A DNA stretch of 64,000 bases from Archaeoglobus neptunius (lineage in GTDB: Archaea; Halobacteriota; Archaeoglobi; Archaeoglobales; Archaeoglobaceae): the NCBI RefSeq assembly GCF_016757965.1, contig NZ_JAEKIW010000010.1, forward strand, positions 57,599-121,598, given 5' to 3'. Shown in pieces: positions 34,605 through 43,292 of this stretch. Each line of letters begins with the position of its first letter. The first letter of the stretch is position 1. A program made the position numbers and the translations under genes. The notes under the pieces were generated by a model that saw only the letters and a program-made list of their open reading frames with translations, ran no database searches and was not told the DNA's origin.

Positions 34605-34952
34605 ATGCCGCACTACATTTCGGTAATTCTGGATGATGAAAGGTACGAGAAAATCAAGGGAACTCCTCTTGAGGAGAAGATAACCTATCTCTTTGGCGGT
34701 CAACTGAAGTCTCTCATTGTGGAGGTTCCCGAAGAGAAGTCTGAGAAAATACTCAAGGCCTTTGACAAAGCAAGGATCGACTCAAGAGGATACATCGAGG
34801 ATGTTCCTGTAGCATTTAGAAGGGCCGTATTCGAGGAAATTGCAAAAGCCAAGTCTCTGGACGTCATCGATAAGGTCCTTGAGAGATTGGACGAGCTGGT
34901 GGAGGCTGCAAAGAAGGAGGATGAATACATTCCTCCGCCGGAAATTGAGTAA
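34605..34952 (+). CDS. Conserved small protein of the sat–apr operon, unknown function
   Basis: About 115 residues, mostly charged, without cysteine motifs, signal peptide or membrane helix. It begins MPHYISVILDDERYEKI and ends in an acidic helix followed by EYIPPPEIE. A small gene of this kind also lies between sat and aprBA in Archaeoglobus, where it is a hypothetical protein. It starts 10 bases after sat and is read in the same operon. Position suggests a partner or assembly factor of Sat or APS reductase. ATG 34605 follows GAGGTGAT at good spacing; ATG 34599 is the alternative. Confidence 0.8.
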   Translation: MPHYISVILDDERYEKIKGTPLEEKITYLFGGQLKSLIVEVPEEKSEKILKAFDKARIDSRGYIEDVPVAFRRAVFEEIAKAKSLDVIDKVLERLDELVEAAKKEDEYIPPPEIE

Positions 34953-34995
34953 TATTTTTAAATTTTTAAAAGTGTGAGAATAGGAGGTGAGTTGA

Positions 34996-35448
34996 ATGCC
35001 GTCGTTTGTAAACCCGGAAAAGTGTGATGGATGTAAGGCGCTGGAGAGAACGGCATGTGAGTACATCTGCCCCAACGACTTGATGACACTGGATAAGGAG
35101 GCAATGAAAGCGTACAACAGAGAGCCCGACATGTGCTGGGAGTGCTATAGCTGTGTTAAGATGTGCCCGCAGGGTGCAATTGATGTAAGGGGTTACGTGG
35201 ACTACTCCCCGCTTGGCGGTGCATGTGTGCCCATGAGAGGTACCTCGGACATCATGTGGACCGTGAAGTACAGAAATGGAAAGGTGCTGAGATTCAAGTT
35301 TGCCATCAGAACGACTCCTTGGGGGTCAATCCAGCCTTATGAGGGATTCCCCGAACCAACTGAGGAGGCACTGAAGAGCGAACTTCTGTCGGGAGAGCCG
35401 GATATTATTGGCCTGAGCGAGTTCCCGCAGGTAAAGAAGAAGGCTTAA
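34996..35448 (+). CDS. aprB: Adenylylsulfate reductase, beta subunit
   Basis: 150 residues. Two [4Fe-4S] clusters are bound by the N-terminal ferredoxin-like half: KCDGCKALERTACEYICP (with the AprB-type insertion between cysteines) and CWECYSCVKMCPQGAI. The C-terminal half is the beta-rich tail that wraps around the alpha subunit. It passes electrons to the FAD of AprA, which reduces APS to sulfite and AMP. A GGAGGTGA site lies just before the ATG. It is directly upstream of aprA. Confidence 0.97.
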   Translation: MPSFVNPEKCDGCKALERTACEYICPNDLMTLDKEAMKAYNREPDMCWECYSCVKMCPQGAIDVRGYVDYSPLGGACVPMRGTSDIMWTVKYRNGKVLRFKFAIRTTPWGSIQPYEGFPEPTEEALKSELLSGEPDIIGLSEFPQVKKKA

Positions 35449-35462
35449 AGGTGGTGGTATAA

Positions 35463-37394
35463 ATGGTGTATTATCCGAAAAAGTATGAGCTGTATAAGGC
35501 TGCCGATGTGCCCACAGAGGTAGTCGAGACCGACATCTTGATTATAGGAGGCGGTTTCTCCGGCTGCGGTGCGGCGTACGAGGCTGCGTATTGGGCAAAG
35601 CTTGGTGGATTGAAGGTTACGCTTGTTGAGAAGGCGGCAGTTGAGAGAGGTGGAGCTGTTGCCCAGGGTCTTTCCGCTATAAACACATACATCGACCTCA
35701 CTGGCAGGTCTGAGAGGCAGAACACCCTTGAGGATTATGTCAGATACGTCACTCTCGACATGATGGGTCTTGCAAGAGAGGACCTTGTTGCGGACTACGC
35801 AAGGCATGTCGATGGTACTGTTCACCTCTTTGAGAAGTGGGGTCTGCCAATCTGGAAGACTCCAGATGGGAAGTATGTGAGAGAAGGTCAGTGGCAGATA
35901 ATGATTCACGGTGAGAGCTACAAGCCGATCATCGCCGAGGCTGCGAAGATGGCCGTTGGTGAAGAGAACATCTACGAGAGAGTGTTCATCTTTGAGCTGC
36001 TTAAGGACAAGAATGATCCAAATGCAGTTGCCGGAGCTGTTGGATTCAGTGTAAGAGAGGCAAAATTCTACGTGTTCAAGGCCAAAGCCGTGTTGCTGGC
36101 CACCGGTGGTGCAACACTGCTCTTCAGGCCGAGAAGCACCGGAGAGGCTGCTGGCAGGACATGGTATGCAATCTTCGACACCGGCAGTGGCTACTACATG
36201 GGTATGAAGGCCGGAGCAATGCTCACCCAGTTCGAGCACCGCTTCATACCGTTCAGGTTCAAGGACGGTTACGGGCCAGTTGGAGCATGGTTCCTATTCT
36301 TCAAGTGTAAGGCCAAGAACGCATACGGTGAGGAGTACATCCAGACAAGGGCAGATGAGCTGAAGAAATACGAGCCGTACGGTGCAGCTCAGCCGATTCC
36401 AACACCGCTGAGAAACCATCAGGTGATGCTTGAAATCATGGATGGCAACCAGCCGATCTACATGCACACCGAAGAGGCTCTGGCAGAGCTGGCTGGAGGA
36501 GACAAGAAGAAGCTGAAGCACATCTACGAGGAGGCTTTCGAGGACTTCCTCGACATGACCGTCAGTCAGGCACTGCTCTGGGCGTGCCAGAACATCGACC
36601 CGCAGGAGATGCCATCCGAAGCCGCACCTGCTGAGCCGTACATCATGGGTTCACACAGCGGTGAGGCCGGATTCTGGGTGTGCGGCCCAGAGGATCTGAT
36701 GCCGGAGGAATATGCAAAACTCTTCCCGCTGAAGTACAACAGAATGACGACAGTCAAGGGACTGTTTGCAATCGGTGACTGTGCAGGAGCCAACCCGCAC
36801 AAGTTCTCCAGCGGTTCGTTCACCGAGGGTAGAATTGCTGCAAAGGCTGCAGTCAGATACATCCTTGAGCAGAAACCCAACCCAGAAGTTGACGAAGCAG
36901 TTGTTGAAGAGCTGAAGAAGAAGGCTTACGCACCGATGGAGAGATTTGAGCAGTACAAGAATCTTTCAACTGCAGACGATGTCAACCCAGAGTACATCTT
37001 GCCGTGGCAGGGACTTGTGAGGCTCCAGAAGATAATGGACGAGTATGCTGCCGGTATTGCTACGATCTACAAGACCAATGAGAAGATGCTTGAGAGGGCT
37101 CTTGAGCTGATCGCTCTTCTCAAGGAGGACCTTGAGAAGTTGGCAGCGAGGGACCTGCACGAGCTGATGAGAGCATGGGAGCTTGTACACAGAGTCTGGA
37201 CTGCCGAGGCCCACGTCAGGCACATGCTGTTCAGAAAGGAGACAAGATGGCCCGGATACTACTACAGAACAGACTATCCAGAGCTGAACGATGAAGAGTG
37301 GAAGTGCTTTGTCTGCAGCAAGTACGATGCCGAGAAGGACGAGTGGACATTTGAGAAGGTACCCTACGTCCAGATCGTGGAGTGGGCGTTCTAA
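35463..37394 (+). CDS. aprA: Adenylylsulfate reductase, alpha subunit
   Basis: 643 residues, full length for AprA. The FAD fold starts with IIGGGFSGCGAAYEAAYWA (about residues 23–41) and continues with VEKAAVERGGAVAQGL. A catalytic-region block EHRFIPFRFKDGYGPVGAW and a flavoprotein AIGDCAGANPHKFSSGSFTEG block follow. It reduces APS to sulfite and AMP at the FAD, with electrons from AprB. It ends the sat operon; T-rich sequence follows. Codon use is noticeably G/C-ended (CTG, AAG, GAG, ATC), as expected for a very highly expressed gene. Confidence 0.97.
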   Translation: MVYYPKKYELYKAADVPTEVVETDILIIGGGFSGCGAAYEAAYWAKLGGLKVTLVEKAAVERGGAVAQGLSAINTYIDLTGRSERQNTLEDYVRYVTLDMMGLAREDLVADYARHVDGTVHLFEKWGLPIWKTPDGKYVREGQWQIMIHGESYKPIIAEAAKMAVGEENIYERVFIFELLKDKNDPNAVAGAVGFSVREAKFYVFKAKAVLLATGGATLLFRPRSTGEAAGRTWYAIFDTGSGYYMGMKAGAMLTQFEHRFIPFRFKDGYGPVGAWFLFFKCKAKNAYGEEYIQTRADELKKYEPYGAAQPIPTPLRNHQVMLEIMDGNQPIYMHTEEALAELAGGDKKKLKHIYEEAFEDFLDMTVSQALLWACQNIDPQEMPSEAAPAEPYIMGSHSGEAGFWVCGPEDLMPEEYAKLFPLKYNRMTTVKGLFAIGDCAGANPHKFSSGSFTEGRIAAKAAVRYILEQKPNPEVDEAVVEELKKKAYAPMERFEQYKNLSTADDVNPEYILPWQGLVRLQKIMDEYAAGIATIYKTNEKMLERALELIALLKEDLEKLAARDLHELMRAWELVHRVWTAEAHVRHMLFRKETRWPGYYYRTDYPELNDEEWKCFVCSKYDAEKDEWTFEKVPYVQIVEWAF

Positions 37395-37396
37395 AA

Positions 37397-37424
37397 TTTT
37401 TCCAATTTTTATTTTCCCTTGCCT
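37397..37424 (+). terminator. T-rich terminator after aprA
   Basis: AATTTTTCCAATTTTTATTTTCC directly follows the aprA stop. Archaeal termination commonly uses such runs of T without a strong hairpin. It separates the sulfate operon from the CoA-ligase gene, which has its own TATA-like element (CTTTTTAAA, about 37443). Confidence 0.45.
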
Positions 37425-37472
37425 TGCCTTAAACAAACTCAAACTTTTTAAAGCAAATGATAACTTCATCCC

Positions 37473-38774
37473 ATGTACTGGAATCCTGCGATTGAAAGGC
37501 TTTCGACCGAAGAGCTCGAAGAAATTCAGGAGAGAAGATTGAGGTCTCTAGTAAAAACGGTCTATGATTATTCACCATTCTACAGAAAAAGGTTCAGAGA
37601 TGCCGGAGTGGACCCATCGGATATCAGGAGTCTGGAAGATCTGTCCAAGTTGCCCTTTACAAGGAAAAAGGATTTGAGAGACACGTATCCATTTGGAATG
37701 TTTTCCGTTCCGCTTTCGCAGGTGGTCAGGTTCCATGCCTCCAGCGGAACTACCGGGAAACCAACTGTTGTTGGATACACCGCAAACGACATTAGAAACT
37801 GGGTGGAAAGTCTCTGCAGAGCTCTGGTAAGCTGTGGTGTGGGCAGCGAGGATATAATGCAAATAGCATACGGATATGGCCTGTTCACAGGAGGTCTCGG
37901 TTTTCACTACGCTGCAGAAAGACTTGGGGCAACAGTCCTTCCGATTTCTGCAGGAAACACGGCGAGACAGGTTGAACTGATGAAGGATCTGGGTACAACC
38001 GTAATTGCCTGCACACCATCATACATGCTTTACCTTTCTGAGTACGCCGAGGAGATGGGCGTCAGCATCGAAAGAGATACAAACCTGAGAATGGGCATTT
38101 TTGGAGCCGAGCCCTGGAGTGAGGAAACGAGGAAAAGAATTGAAAGTAAAACCGGTATAACCGCCTACGATGTTTACGGCACCTCAGAGCTGAGTGGCCC
38201 GCTCTTCACCGAATGTGCTGAAAGACAGGGCATCCATGTGTGGGCGGATATGTTTCTGATCGAAGTGGTGGATCCAGAAACTGGAGAGCAGGTTGGTGAG
38301 GGCGAGAAAGGGGAACTTGTCGTAACAACACTCACTAAGGAAGCTTTGCCGCTGATAAGGTGGAGGACGGGTGACATAACCTATGTTGAGACTGATAAAT
38401 GTGCATGCGGCAGAACTCATCCGAGGATAATGCGCATTCTTGGCAGATCGGATGACATGCTGATAGTCAGAGGAGTCAATGTATTTCCGAGTCAGATCGA
38501 GCATGTTTTGATGCAGATACCGGAGGTTGGCGAGCATTACATGATAATCCTGGATCGCAGGGAGGATGGCATGGACGAAATGACAATTCAGGTAGAGCTG
38601 AGTGACAGAGTTGAAATAGATACTACTGGGGACATCTTGAGGCTGGAGAAGAAAATATCAGAGCGTCTGAAGAGTGTACTCAACGTCTGGGCAAAGGTGG
38701 AGGTGGTCAACCCCGGTACGCTCCAGAGGTTCGAGGGAAAGGCTAAAAGAGTTATTGATAGGAGAAAGATATAG
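37473..38774 (+). CDS. paaK: Phenylacetate-CoA ligase-type acyl-CoA ligase
   Basis: About 433 residues, the typical PaaK size. The ATP-binding loop is HASSGTTGKPTVVGYT (about residues 88–103); later motifs are DVYGTSELSGPLF, RTGDITYVE, and CACGRTHPRIMRILGRSDDM, ending in VEVVNPGTLQRFEGKAKR with the C-terminal catalytic Lys region. It joins an aromatic or other organic acid to CoA. It is paired with an ACT-domain gene downstream, an arrangement common in archaea and clostridia. A TATA-like element about 30 bp upstream suggests a short leader or none. The actual acid is not known. Confidence 0.88.
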   Translation: MYWNPAIERLSTEELEEIQERRLRSLVKTVYDYSPFYRKRFRDAGVDPSDIRSLEDLSKLPFTRKKDLRDTYPFGMFSVPLSQVVRFHASSGTTGKPTVVGYTANDIRNWVESLCRALVSCGVGSEDIMQIAYGYGLFTGGLGFHYAAERLGATVLPISAGNTARQVELMKDLGTTVIACTPSYMLYLSEYAEEMGVSIERDTNLRMGIFGAEPWSEETRKRIESKTGITAYDVYGTSELSGPLFTECAERQGIHVWADMFLIEVVDPETGEQVGEGEKGELVVTTLTKEALPLIRWRTGDITYVETDKCACGRTHPRIMRILGRSDDMLIVRGVNVFPSQIEHVLMQIPEVGEHYMIILDRREDGMDEMTIQVELSDRVEIDTTGDILRLEKKISERLKSVLNVWAKVEVVNPGTLQRFEGKAKRVIDRRKI

Positions 38775-38785
38775 AGGTGAATAGT

Positions 38786-39199
38786 ATGATCAGGCAGATT
38801 TCGGTATTTGTTGAGAACAAACCCGGGAGACTTGCGGCGGTTACAGAGGTTCTTTCAAAGAATGGAGTGAACATCAGAGCTTTCACGATCGCCGATGCTG
38901 GGGATTTCGGGATAATCAGGATGGTTGTTGATAAAACAGATGAGGCTTATAAGGCTCTGAAGGAAGCGGGATTCACAGTAAGGTTAACCAGCGTTTTGGC
39001 AGTAGAGGTGGAGGACAAGCCGGGTAGCCTGCATCGAATCGCTGAGGCCCTTGGTGATGCAGGTGTCAACATCGAATACGTTTACGCCTTCACGAGTGAG
39101 CAGCACAAGGCGCTCATAATTTTCAGGGTAAATGATGTGGAAAAGGCGAAGGAAGTTCTTGAGAGGCTTGGTGTGCTTTTCAAGGGAGAAATTAAGTAA
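38786..39199 (+). CDS. Tandem ACT-domain protein
   Basis: About 137 residues made of two ACT domains (MIRQISVFVENKPGRLAAV near residue 1 and VLAVEVEDKPGSLHRIAEAL near residue 70), each with the ligand-binding N/DKPG turn. ACT domains bind amino acids or similar small ligands and control enzymes. Stand-alone tandem ACT proteins often sit next to PaaK-type ligases, as here (gap 11 bp, GAGGTGA site), and probably sense the ligase's substrate or product. The stop codon overlaps the start of the ion-channel gene. Confidence 0.87.
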   Translation: MIRQISVFVENKPGRLAAVTEVLSKNGVNIRAFTIADAGDFGIIRMVVDKTDEAYKALKEAGFTVRLTSVLAVEVEDKPGSLHRIAEALGDAGVNIEYVYAFTSEQHKALIIFRVNDVEKAKEVLERLGVLFKGEIK

Positions 39200-40146
39200 T
39201 GAAATCTCTCCGTTCACAAATTTTTAGGGTTGCAGCACTCCTTCTTGCCATTATTGTAGCCGGAACTCTGGCATATCGCATTGTTGAGGGCTGGCCCTGG
39301 TTTGACTGCCTTTACATGACCGTTATAACGATAACCACAACAGGATACGGAGAGGTCAGACCAATTGGATTGGGCGGTAGGGCAATATCGATGCTTTTGA
39401 TGTTTGTGGGAGTGGGAATATTTCTCTACTCCGTAAACATTTTCATGACGGCGATTGTTGATATAAGGCTTGACAGAAGGTGGGAAAGCATGATTGAAAA
39501 AATGAAGGACCACTTCATTCTGTGCGGTTATGGCGTTATGGGCAGGGAAATTGCAAAGGAACTTCCTGCTGAGTATGTTGTCGTTGTGGACAGCGATATG
39601 AACAAGGTAAACACAGCAAGGGAAGATGGGTATGCTGCGATTCACGGCGATGCGACGGATGAAGTCACACTTGATAAGGCTGGCATTTTACGGGCAAAGG
39701 CTTTAATTTGCTGTATGAGTGATGCAAGCAACGCTTTCGCCGTTCTGACGGCAAAAGAGCTTAACCCCTCTGTCACAACAATTGCTGTGTTGAGAAGCCC
39801 GGATGCCGAGAAAAAAATGCTCAGAGTAGGTGTTGACGTTCTGCTCTCGCCCTACAGAGATGCTGCCAGGAAGATAATGAGCATAGTTTCGGACAGAGTT
39901 ACAGCCGAGTTCATAGAAACTGTGATGAGCGGTACAAAGTCTCTCAATCTGGAGAAAGTGATCGTGAAAGGTGCAATGGCAGGAAAGTCTCTGAGGGAGC
40001 TGGATCTGAGGAAAAAAACGGGATGTATTGTTGTAGCCATTGTGAGAGGTGGAGACGTCCTTTTGCCCGAGGCAGAGACCGTGCTGGAAAAGGGAGATAT
40101 CCTCTACATTCTCTGCTCGGGAAATGCAAAGCTGGAGATTGTGTGA
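39199..40146 (+). CDS. Potassium channel with RCK (TrkA-N/TrkA-C) domain
   Basis: About 315 residues. Two membrane helices flank a pore loop with the selectivity filter TITTTGYGEVRP (about residues 46–57). After the second helix comes an RCK Rossmann domain (HFILCGYGVMGREIAKEL, about 110–127) and a TrkA-C domain near the end. This is the MthK plan: a ligand-gated K+ channel whose gating ring binds Ca2+ or nucleotide. One possible internal Met in MthK-like genes gives a free RCK domain; here MIEKMKDHF around residue 102 is a candidate but lacks clear evidence. It converges with the G1P dehydrogenase gene. Confidence 0.92.
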   Translation: MKSLRSQIFRVAALLLAIIVAGTLAYRIVEGWPWFDCLYMTVITITTTGYGEVRPIGLGGRAISMLLMFVGVGIFLYSVNIFMTAIVDIRLDRRWESMIEKMKDHFILCGYGVMGREIAKELPAEYVVVVDSDMNKVNTAREDGYAAIHGDATDEVTLDKAGILRAKALICCMSDASNAFAVLTAKELNPSVTTIAVLRSPDAEKKMLRVGVDVLLSPYRDAARKIMSIVSDRVTAEFIETVMSGTKSLNLEKVIVKGAMAGKSLRELDLRKKTGCIVVAIVRGGDVLLPEAETVLEKGDILYILCSGNAKLEIV

Positions 40147-40148
40147 GG

Positions 40149-41204
40149 TCAGGCAATCCCTGTTTTTGAAAGTACAAGCTCAAAATCTTCTTTTGTTGGA
40201 TTCACAGCCTCGAGGATTGTGTATCTCTTTTTTCTCAGCTTCTTTGCTAGCATTAGCGCCTCCAGAATCTGATCTTTGTTCAATCCAATCTCCTTTGCTG
40301 TTGTCGGGGCGTGGACCTTTTCAAGAGAGCTTTTTATCTGCTCCCAGTCCCCTCTCCCGTAGTGCCTTTCGTGGAGAAACTCCATTATTATCGTCCCTAT
40401 GGAGACCTGTTCTCCGTGAGTCCCGTTGCCATATCCAAGGTAGTCAAGGGCATGACTGAACTTATGTTCGGCCCCACTTGCAGGTCTGCTTGTTCCCACC
40501 AGGCCGATGGCAACCCCGCTCATGATAAGTCCACGCATAAGCATCAGGAGGTAAGGAGGAAGGGTCAGATCGATCTCATCCGCTTTGCTTATCATAAGCT
40601 GTGCTGGCATCACGGCTATCGATGCAGCCACCTCGTTGTAGTCCTCACCCACGAAGTCCCTTGCAAGCTGCCAGTCCTTCACGGAGGAGATATTCGAGAC
40701 GAGATCACCGTATCCAGACCTCAGAAGTCTTATAGGGCAGTTTTTTATTATGTTCAGATCTGCTATCACGGCCGATGGTGGATTTGTTGAGATCGATACC
40801 GGCTTGCCGTTCTCCTTGAAACTCGCTACTGGAGATGCCACTCCGTCGTGGGATGCGGTTGTTGGTATGCTGATGAAAGATGCGTTGAGTTCTGTCGCAA
40901 CAACCTTGGAAACATCCAGAACCTTCCCTCCTCCTATTCCGACAACCGTATCGTAGTCTGCAAAGCCCGATTTCAGGACGATCTTCCTGGCCTCCTCCAT
41001 TTTAGCGCTCTCCACGATCATGATGTCGTATTCCCAGTCCGAAAGCTGCTCAATCAGGTTGATGACAACAAGGTTCTTCACCACTTCATCTGTTAAAAGG
41101 AGGAAATATCTGGTTTTAAGACTTCTCAGGACCTTCTGGAGTTTGGAAATCACACCTTCTCCTATATACACCTGATACGGAAGTTCTACGGTTTTGAACC
41201 TCAT
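40149..41204 (-). CDS. egsA: sn-glycerol-1-phosphate dehydrogenase
   Basis: About 351 residues. It makes sn-glycerol-1-phosphate from dihydroxyacetone phosphate, the backbone of archaeal lipids. Landmarks are VVGIGGGKVLDVSKVVA (NAD(P) binding), SIPTTASHDGVASPVAS (with the metal-binding Asp), GAEHKFSHALDYL and GTHGEQVSIGTI (metal-binding His residues). ATG 41204 follows GGGGTGGTA and gives the family N-terminus MRFKTVELPYQVYIG; an in-frame ATG at 41258 would add 18 residues and overlap htpX. It is transcribed just after htpX, with a one-base gap. Confidence 0.95.
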   Translation of the reverse strand: MRFKTVELPYQVYIGEGVISKLQKVLRSLKTRYFLLLTDEVVKNLVVINLIEQLSDWEYDIMIVESAKMEEARKIVLKSGFADYDTVVGIGGGKVLDVSKVVATELNASFISIPTTASHDGVASPVASFKENGKPVSISTNPPSAVIADLNIIKNCPIRLLRSGYGDLVSNISSVKDWQLARDFVGEDYNEVAASIAVMPAQLMISKADEIDLTLPPYLLMLMRGLIMSGVAIGLVGTSRPASGAEHKFSHALDYLGYGNGTHGEQVSIGTIIMEFLHERHYGRGDWEQIKSSLEKVHAPTTAKEIGLNKDQILEALMLAKKLRKKRYTILEAVNPTKEDFELVLSKTGIA

Positions 41205-41205
41205 A

Positions 41206-42081
41206 CTACCACCCCATTTCTTCTGCCAACCTTTCAAGTCTTTCAATCCGTTTTTCAACCGGTGGATGGGTCGAGAAGAGGGAGAGTACCGTTTTACCGC
41301 TGACGGCAGGAATTATGAAGAAGGCACTGAGCCCCTCCACTCTGGCCTTCTCCTCTTTCCCGACGAAATCCATTTTCCGGCTGATTTTCATCAGAGCAGA
41401 TATGAGCGATCTCGGTTTTGATGTCAGCAGAGCACCTCCTGTATCGGCGGCATATTCCCTGTATCTGCTTAAAGCCCTGATGAGAAGGAAGCTTATCAGC
41501 CATACAAGGGATGAAACCACGAAAAGCAGAACTGCCGAACCCCCTGAATCTCTCCTGCTGCCGAACATGCCCATGAACATTGCCCATCTCATCACAAAGA
41601 AGGCGAGAGTGGAGATAACGCTTGTGAAGGTTAGAACTGCCATATCATGGTTCTTTATGTGGCTCAGCTCGTGTCCCAGTACGGCCTCCAGCTCGTCCCT
41701 GCTGAGAGTTTTCATCAATCCGGTTGTTACCGCCACGACAGCACTTCTGGCGTTTCTTCCGGTTGCAAAGGCGTTTGGCATCTCCGTGTTTATAATGGCA
41801 ACTCTGGGCATTGGAAGACCCGCTCTACTGGAAAGTTCCCTGACAATCCGGTAAAGTTCCGGAGCCTCACCTTCGTCCACAATTCTGGCACCCGTGCTCA
41901 GCAGAACAATTCTGTCGGAGAGGTAGTACTGCAAAAACATGAAAAGTAAGGCGAAAAGAATGAGAAAACCGAAGTTCACACCCAACGCTGCGAGTAAGGT
42001 GAGGAAGGTGAGGTAAACTACTGCGAGTAAAAACATCGTAACCAGCATCCTGAATTTCAGTTCCCGGTCATTAATCCACAT
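41206..42081 (-). CDS. htpX: HtpX-type zinc metalloprotease (M48)
   Basis: About 291 residues. Two hydrophobic helices lie at the N-terminus (about residues 10–50) and two more near residues 155–200. The zinc site is LEAVLGHELSHIKNHD (HExxH at about residue 133), with the third ligand Glu in REYAADTGG. HtpX degrades misfolded membrane proteins. The C-terminal VLSLFSTHPPVEKRIERL is a family signature. It is probably co-transcribed with egsA downstream, though their roles are not obviously linked. Confidence 0.92.
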   Translation of the reverse strand: MWINDRELKFRMLVTMFLLAVVYLTFLTLLAALGVNFGFLILFALLFMFLQYYLSDRIVLLSTGARIVDEGEAPELYRIVRELSSRAGLPMPRVAIINTEMPNAFATGRNARSAVVAVTTGLMKTLSRDELEAVLGHELSHIKNHDMAVLTFTSVISTLAFFVMRWAMFMGMFGSRRDSGGSAVLLFVVSSLVWLISFLLIRALSRYREYAADTGGALLTSKPRSLISALMKISRKMDFVGKEEKARVEGLSAFFIIPAVSGKTVLSLFSTHPPVEKRIERLERLAEEMGW

Positions 42082-42111
42082 GATTTATCCACAGCACACT
42101 TGTTTATAAGG

Positions 42112-42504
42112 CTATTGCGAATACTGCTTTAAATATTCCATGAGTTCACCAGGCTCCACAGCAGAGAAGCAGGAAAGATTGTCCGCAAAACCAACGCAGA
42201 ATACGGGAACGAAAGTTACAGGAACCGGAGGTTTCTCCTTCGCCGCATCAACGTAAACAGGAATGAAATTCTCTTTGATAAACTCCATAGCAGTCTTGTT
42301 GGAGTTGAAGAACGTCTTGAACCTCTTGCAGATGGAACAGGAATCCGTGCCTATAAAGACGAGCATTTTCTTGGCCTCCTTTTCCGAAACCGCTTTCCCC
42401 TCTGTGTAGGAGTACCACCCGGTCAACTCTACTCGCTCGCTGAATTGCGAAATGGCTATCAGGGCGATACCGGCCACAGCAATGAGAATGTATATGCTTC
42501 TCAT
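42112..42504 (-). CDS. Membrane-anchored thioredoxin-like protein
   Basis: About 130 residues. An N-terminal hydrophobic helix (SIYILIAVAGIALIAIS) anchors or exports it. The rest fits a thioredoxin fold with MLVFIGTDSCSICKRFKTFF, so CSIC is the redox pair (about residues 56–59), and VPVTFVPVFCVGF has the cis-Pro-like TFVP. Two more cysteines lie at VFCVGF and LSCF. It faces outward, so it may reduce or form disulfides in surface proteins. It lies between htpX and the divergent Sir2 gene. Confidence 0.75.
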   Translation of the reverse strand: MRSIYILIAVAGIALIAISQFSERVELTGWYSYTEGKAVSEKEAKKMLVFIGTDSCSICKRFKTFFNSNKTAMEFIKENFIPVYVDAAKEKPPVPVTFVPVFCVGFADNLSCFSAVEPGELMEYLKQYSQ

Positions 42505-42554
42505 TGTTTTCTGAGATGGGAGAAGACTTAAGAAAGTTGTGCAGAATTTGATAC

Positions 42555-43292
42555 ATGGTAAAAGATGTTGCAGAGGTGATTCTCAACTCGACTTACCTGA
42601 CTGCCTTAACCGGAGCAGGGGTTTCGGCCGAAAGCAACATACCAACATTCCGGGGGAAAGATGGTCTGTGGAACAAGTACCGCCCTGAAGAACTTGCGAA
42701 CCCTCAGGCATTTGCAAAAGATCCTGAAAAGGTTTGGAAGTGGTATGCCTGGAGGATGGAAAAAGTTTTCAATGCCAAACCGAACAAAGCCCATATCGCA
42801 TTTGCAGAACTTGAAAAGCTCGGTATTTTGAAAGCTATTGTGACGCAAAATGTGGATGATCTGCATGAAAGGGCCGGCAGCAAAAACGTTCTGCACCTGC
42901 ACGGAAGTTTGAGGGTGGTTAGGTGCACCGGTTGCGGGTTTGAATTTGAAGTTGAAGAGCCACCCGAAATACCACCCTTACCTGCTTGTGAGAGGTGCGG
43001 CTCGATTCTAAGACCAGGTGTGGTGTGGTTTGGAGAGATGCTTCCTCCAGAAGTTCTGGATAGGGCATTTATGGAGATGGAGCGATCGGATGTTGTGATA
43101 GTTGCAGGAACATCAGCCGTGGTTCAGCCTGCGGCATCACTTCCGCTTGTTGTGAAAAGAAACGGAGGTATCATTATTGAGGTAAATCCCTCCAGAACTC
43201 CGCTGAGTGAGGTGGCCGACTTCTCAATAAGGGGAAAGGCTGGTGAAGTTATGGAGGAAATTCTCAGTGAAGTCAGGAAAGCTCTGTTTTAA
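42555..43292 (+). CDS. cobB: NAD-dependent protein deacylase, Sir2 family
   Basis: About 245 residues. Landmarks are TGAGVSAESNIPTFRGKDGLW (first 20: NAD site, ending in the FRG loop), TQNVDDLHERAGS, and LHGSL with the catalytic His. The zinc knuckle is CTGCGFEF … CERCGSIL, and VVWFGEMLP and GTSAVVQPA complete the NAD pocket. It is very like the structurally known Archaeoglobus Sir2 enzymes. It deacylates lysines of proteins, releasing nicotinamide and O-acyl-ADP-ribose. Its 3' end overlaps the convergent truD gene by 20 bases. Confidence 0.95.
   Translation: MVKDVAEVILNSTYLTALTGAGVSAESNIPTFRGKDGLWNKYRPEELANPQAFAKDPEKVWKWYAWRMEKVFNAKPNKAHIAFAELEKLGILKAIVTQNVDDLHERAGSKNVLHLHGSLRVVRCTGCGFEFEVEEPPEIPPLPACERCGSILRPGVVWFGEMLPPEVLDRAFMEMERSDVVIVAGTSAVVQPAASLPLVVKRNGGIIIEVNPSRTPLSEVADFSIRGKAGEVMEEILSEVRKALF

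Noticed and set aside
35445..36239. A 264-codon open frame on the minus strand inside aprA
   Set aside because: It lies fully antisense to a clear, strongly codon-biased aprA; the translation has no domain, and such long shadow frames are expected opposite G/C-ended codons.
37473..38774. The PaaK-type ligase as part of sulfate metabolism because it follows aprA
   Set aside because: A T-rich terminator and a separate TATA-like box lie between them, and its partner is the ACT-domain gene downstream.
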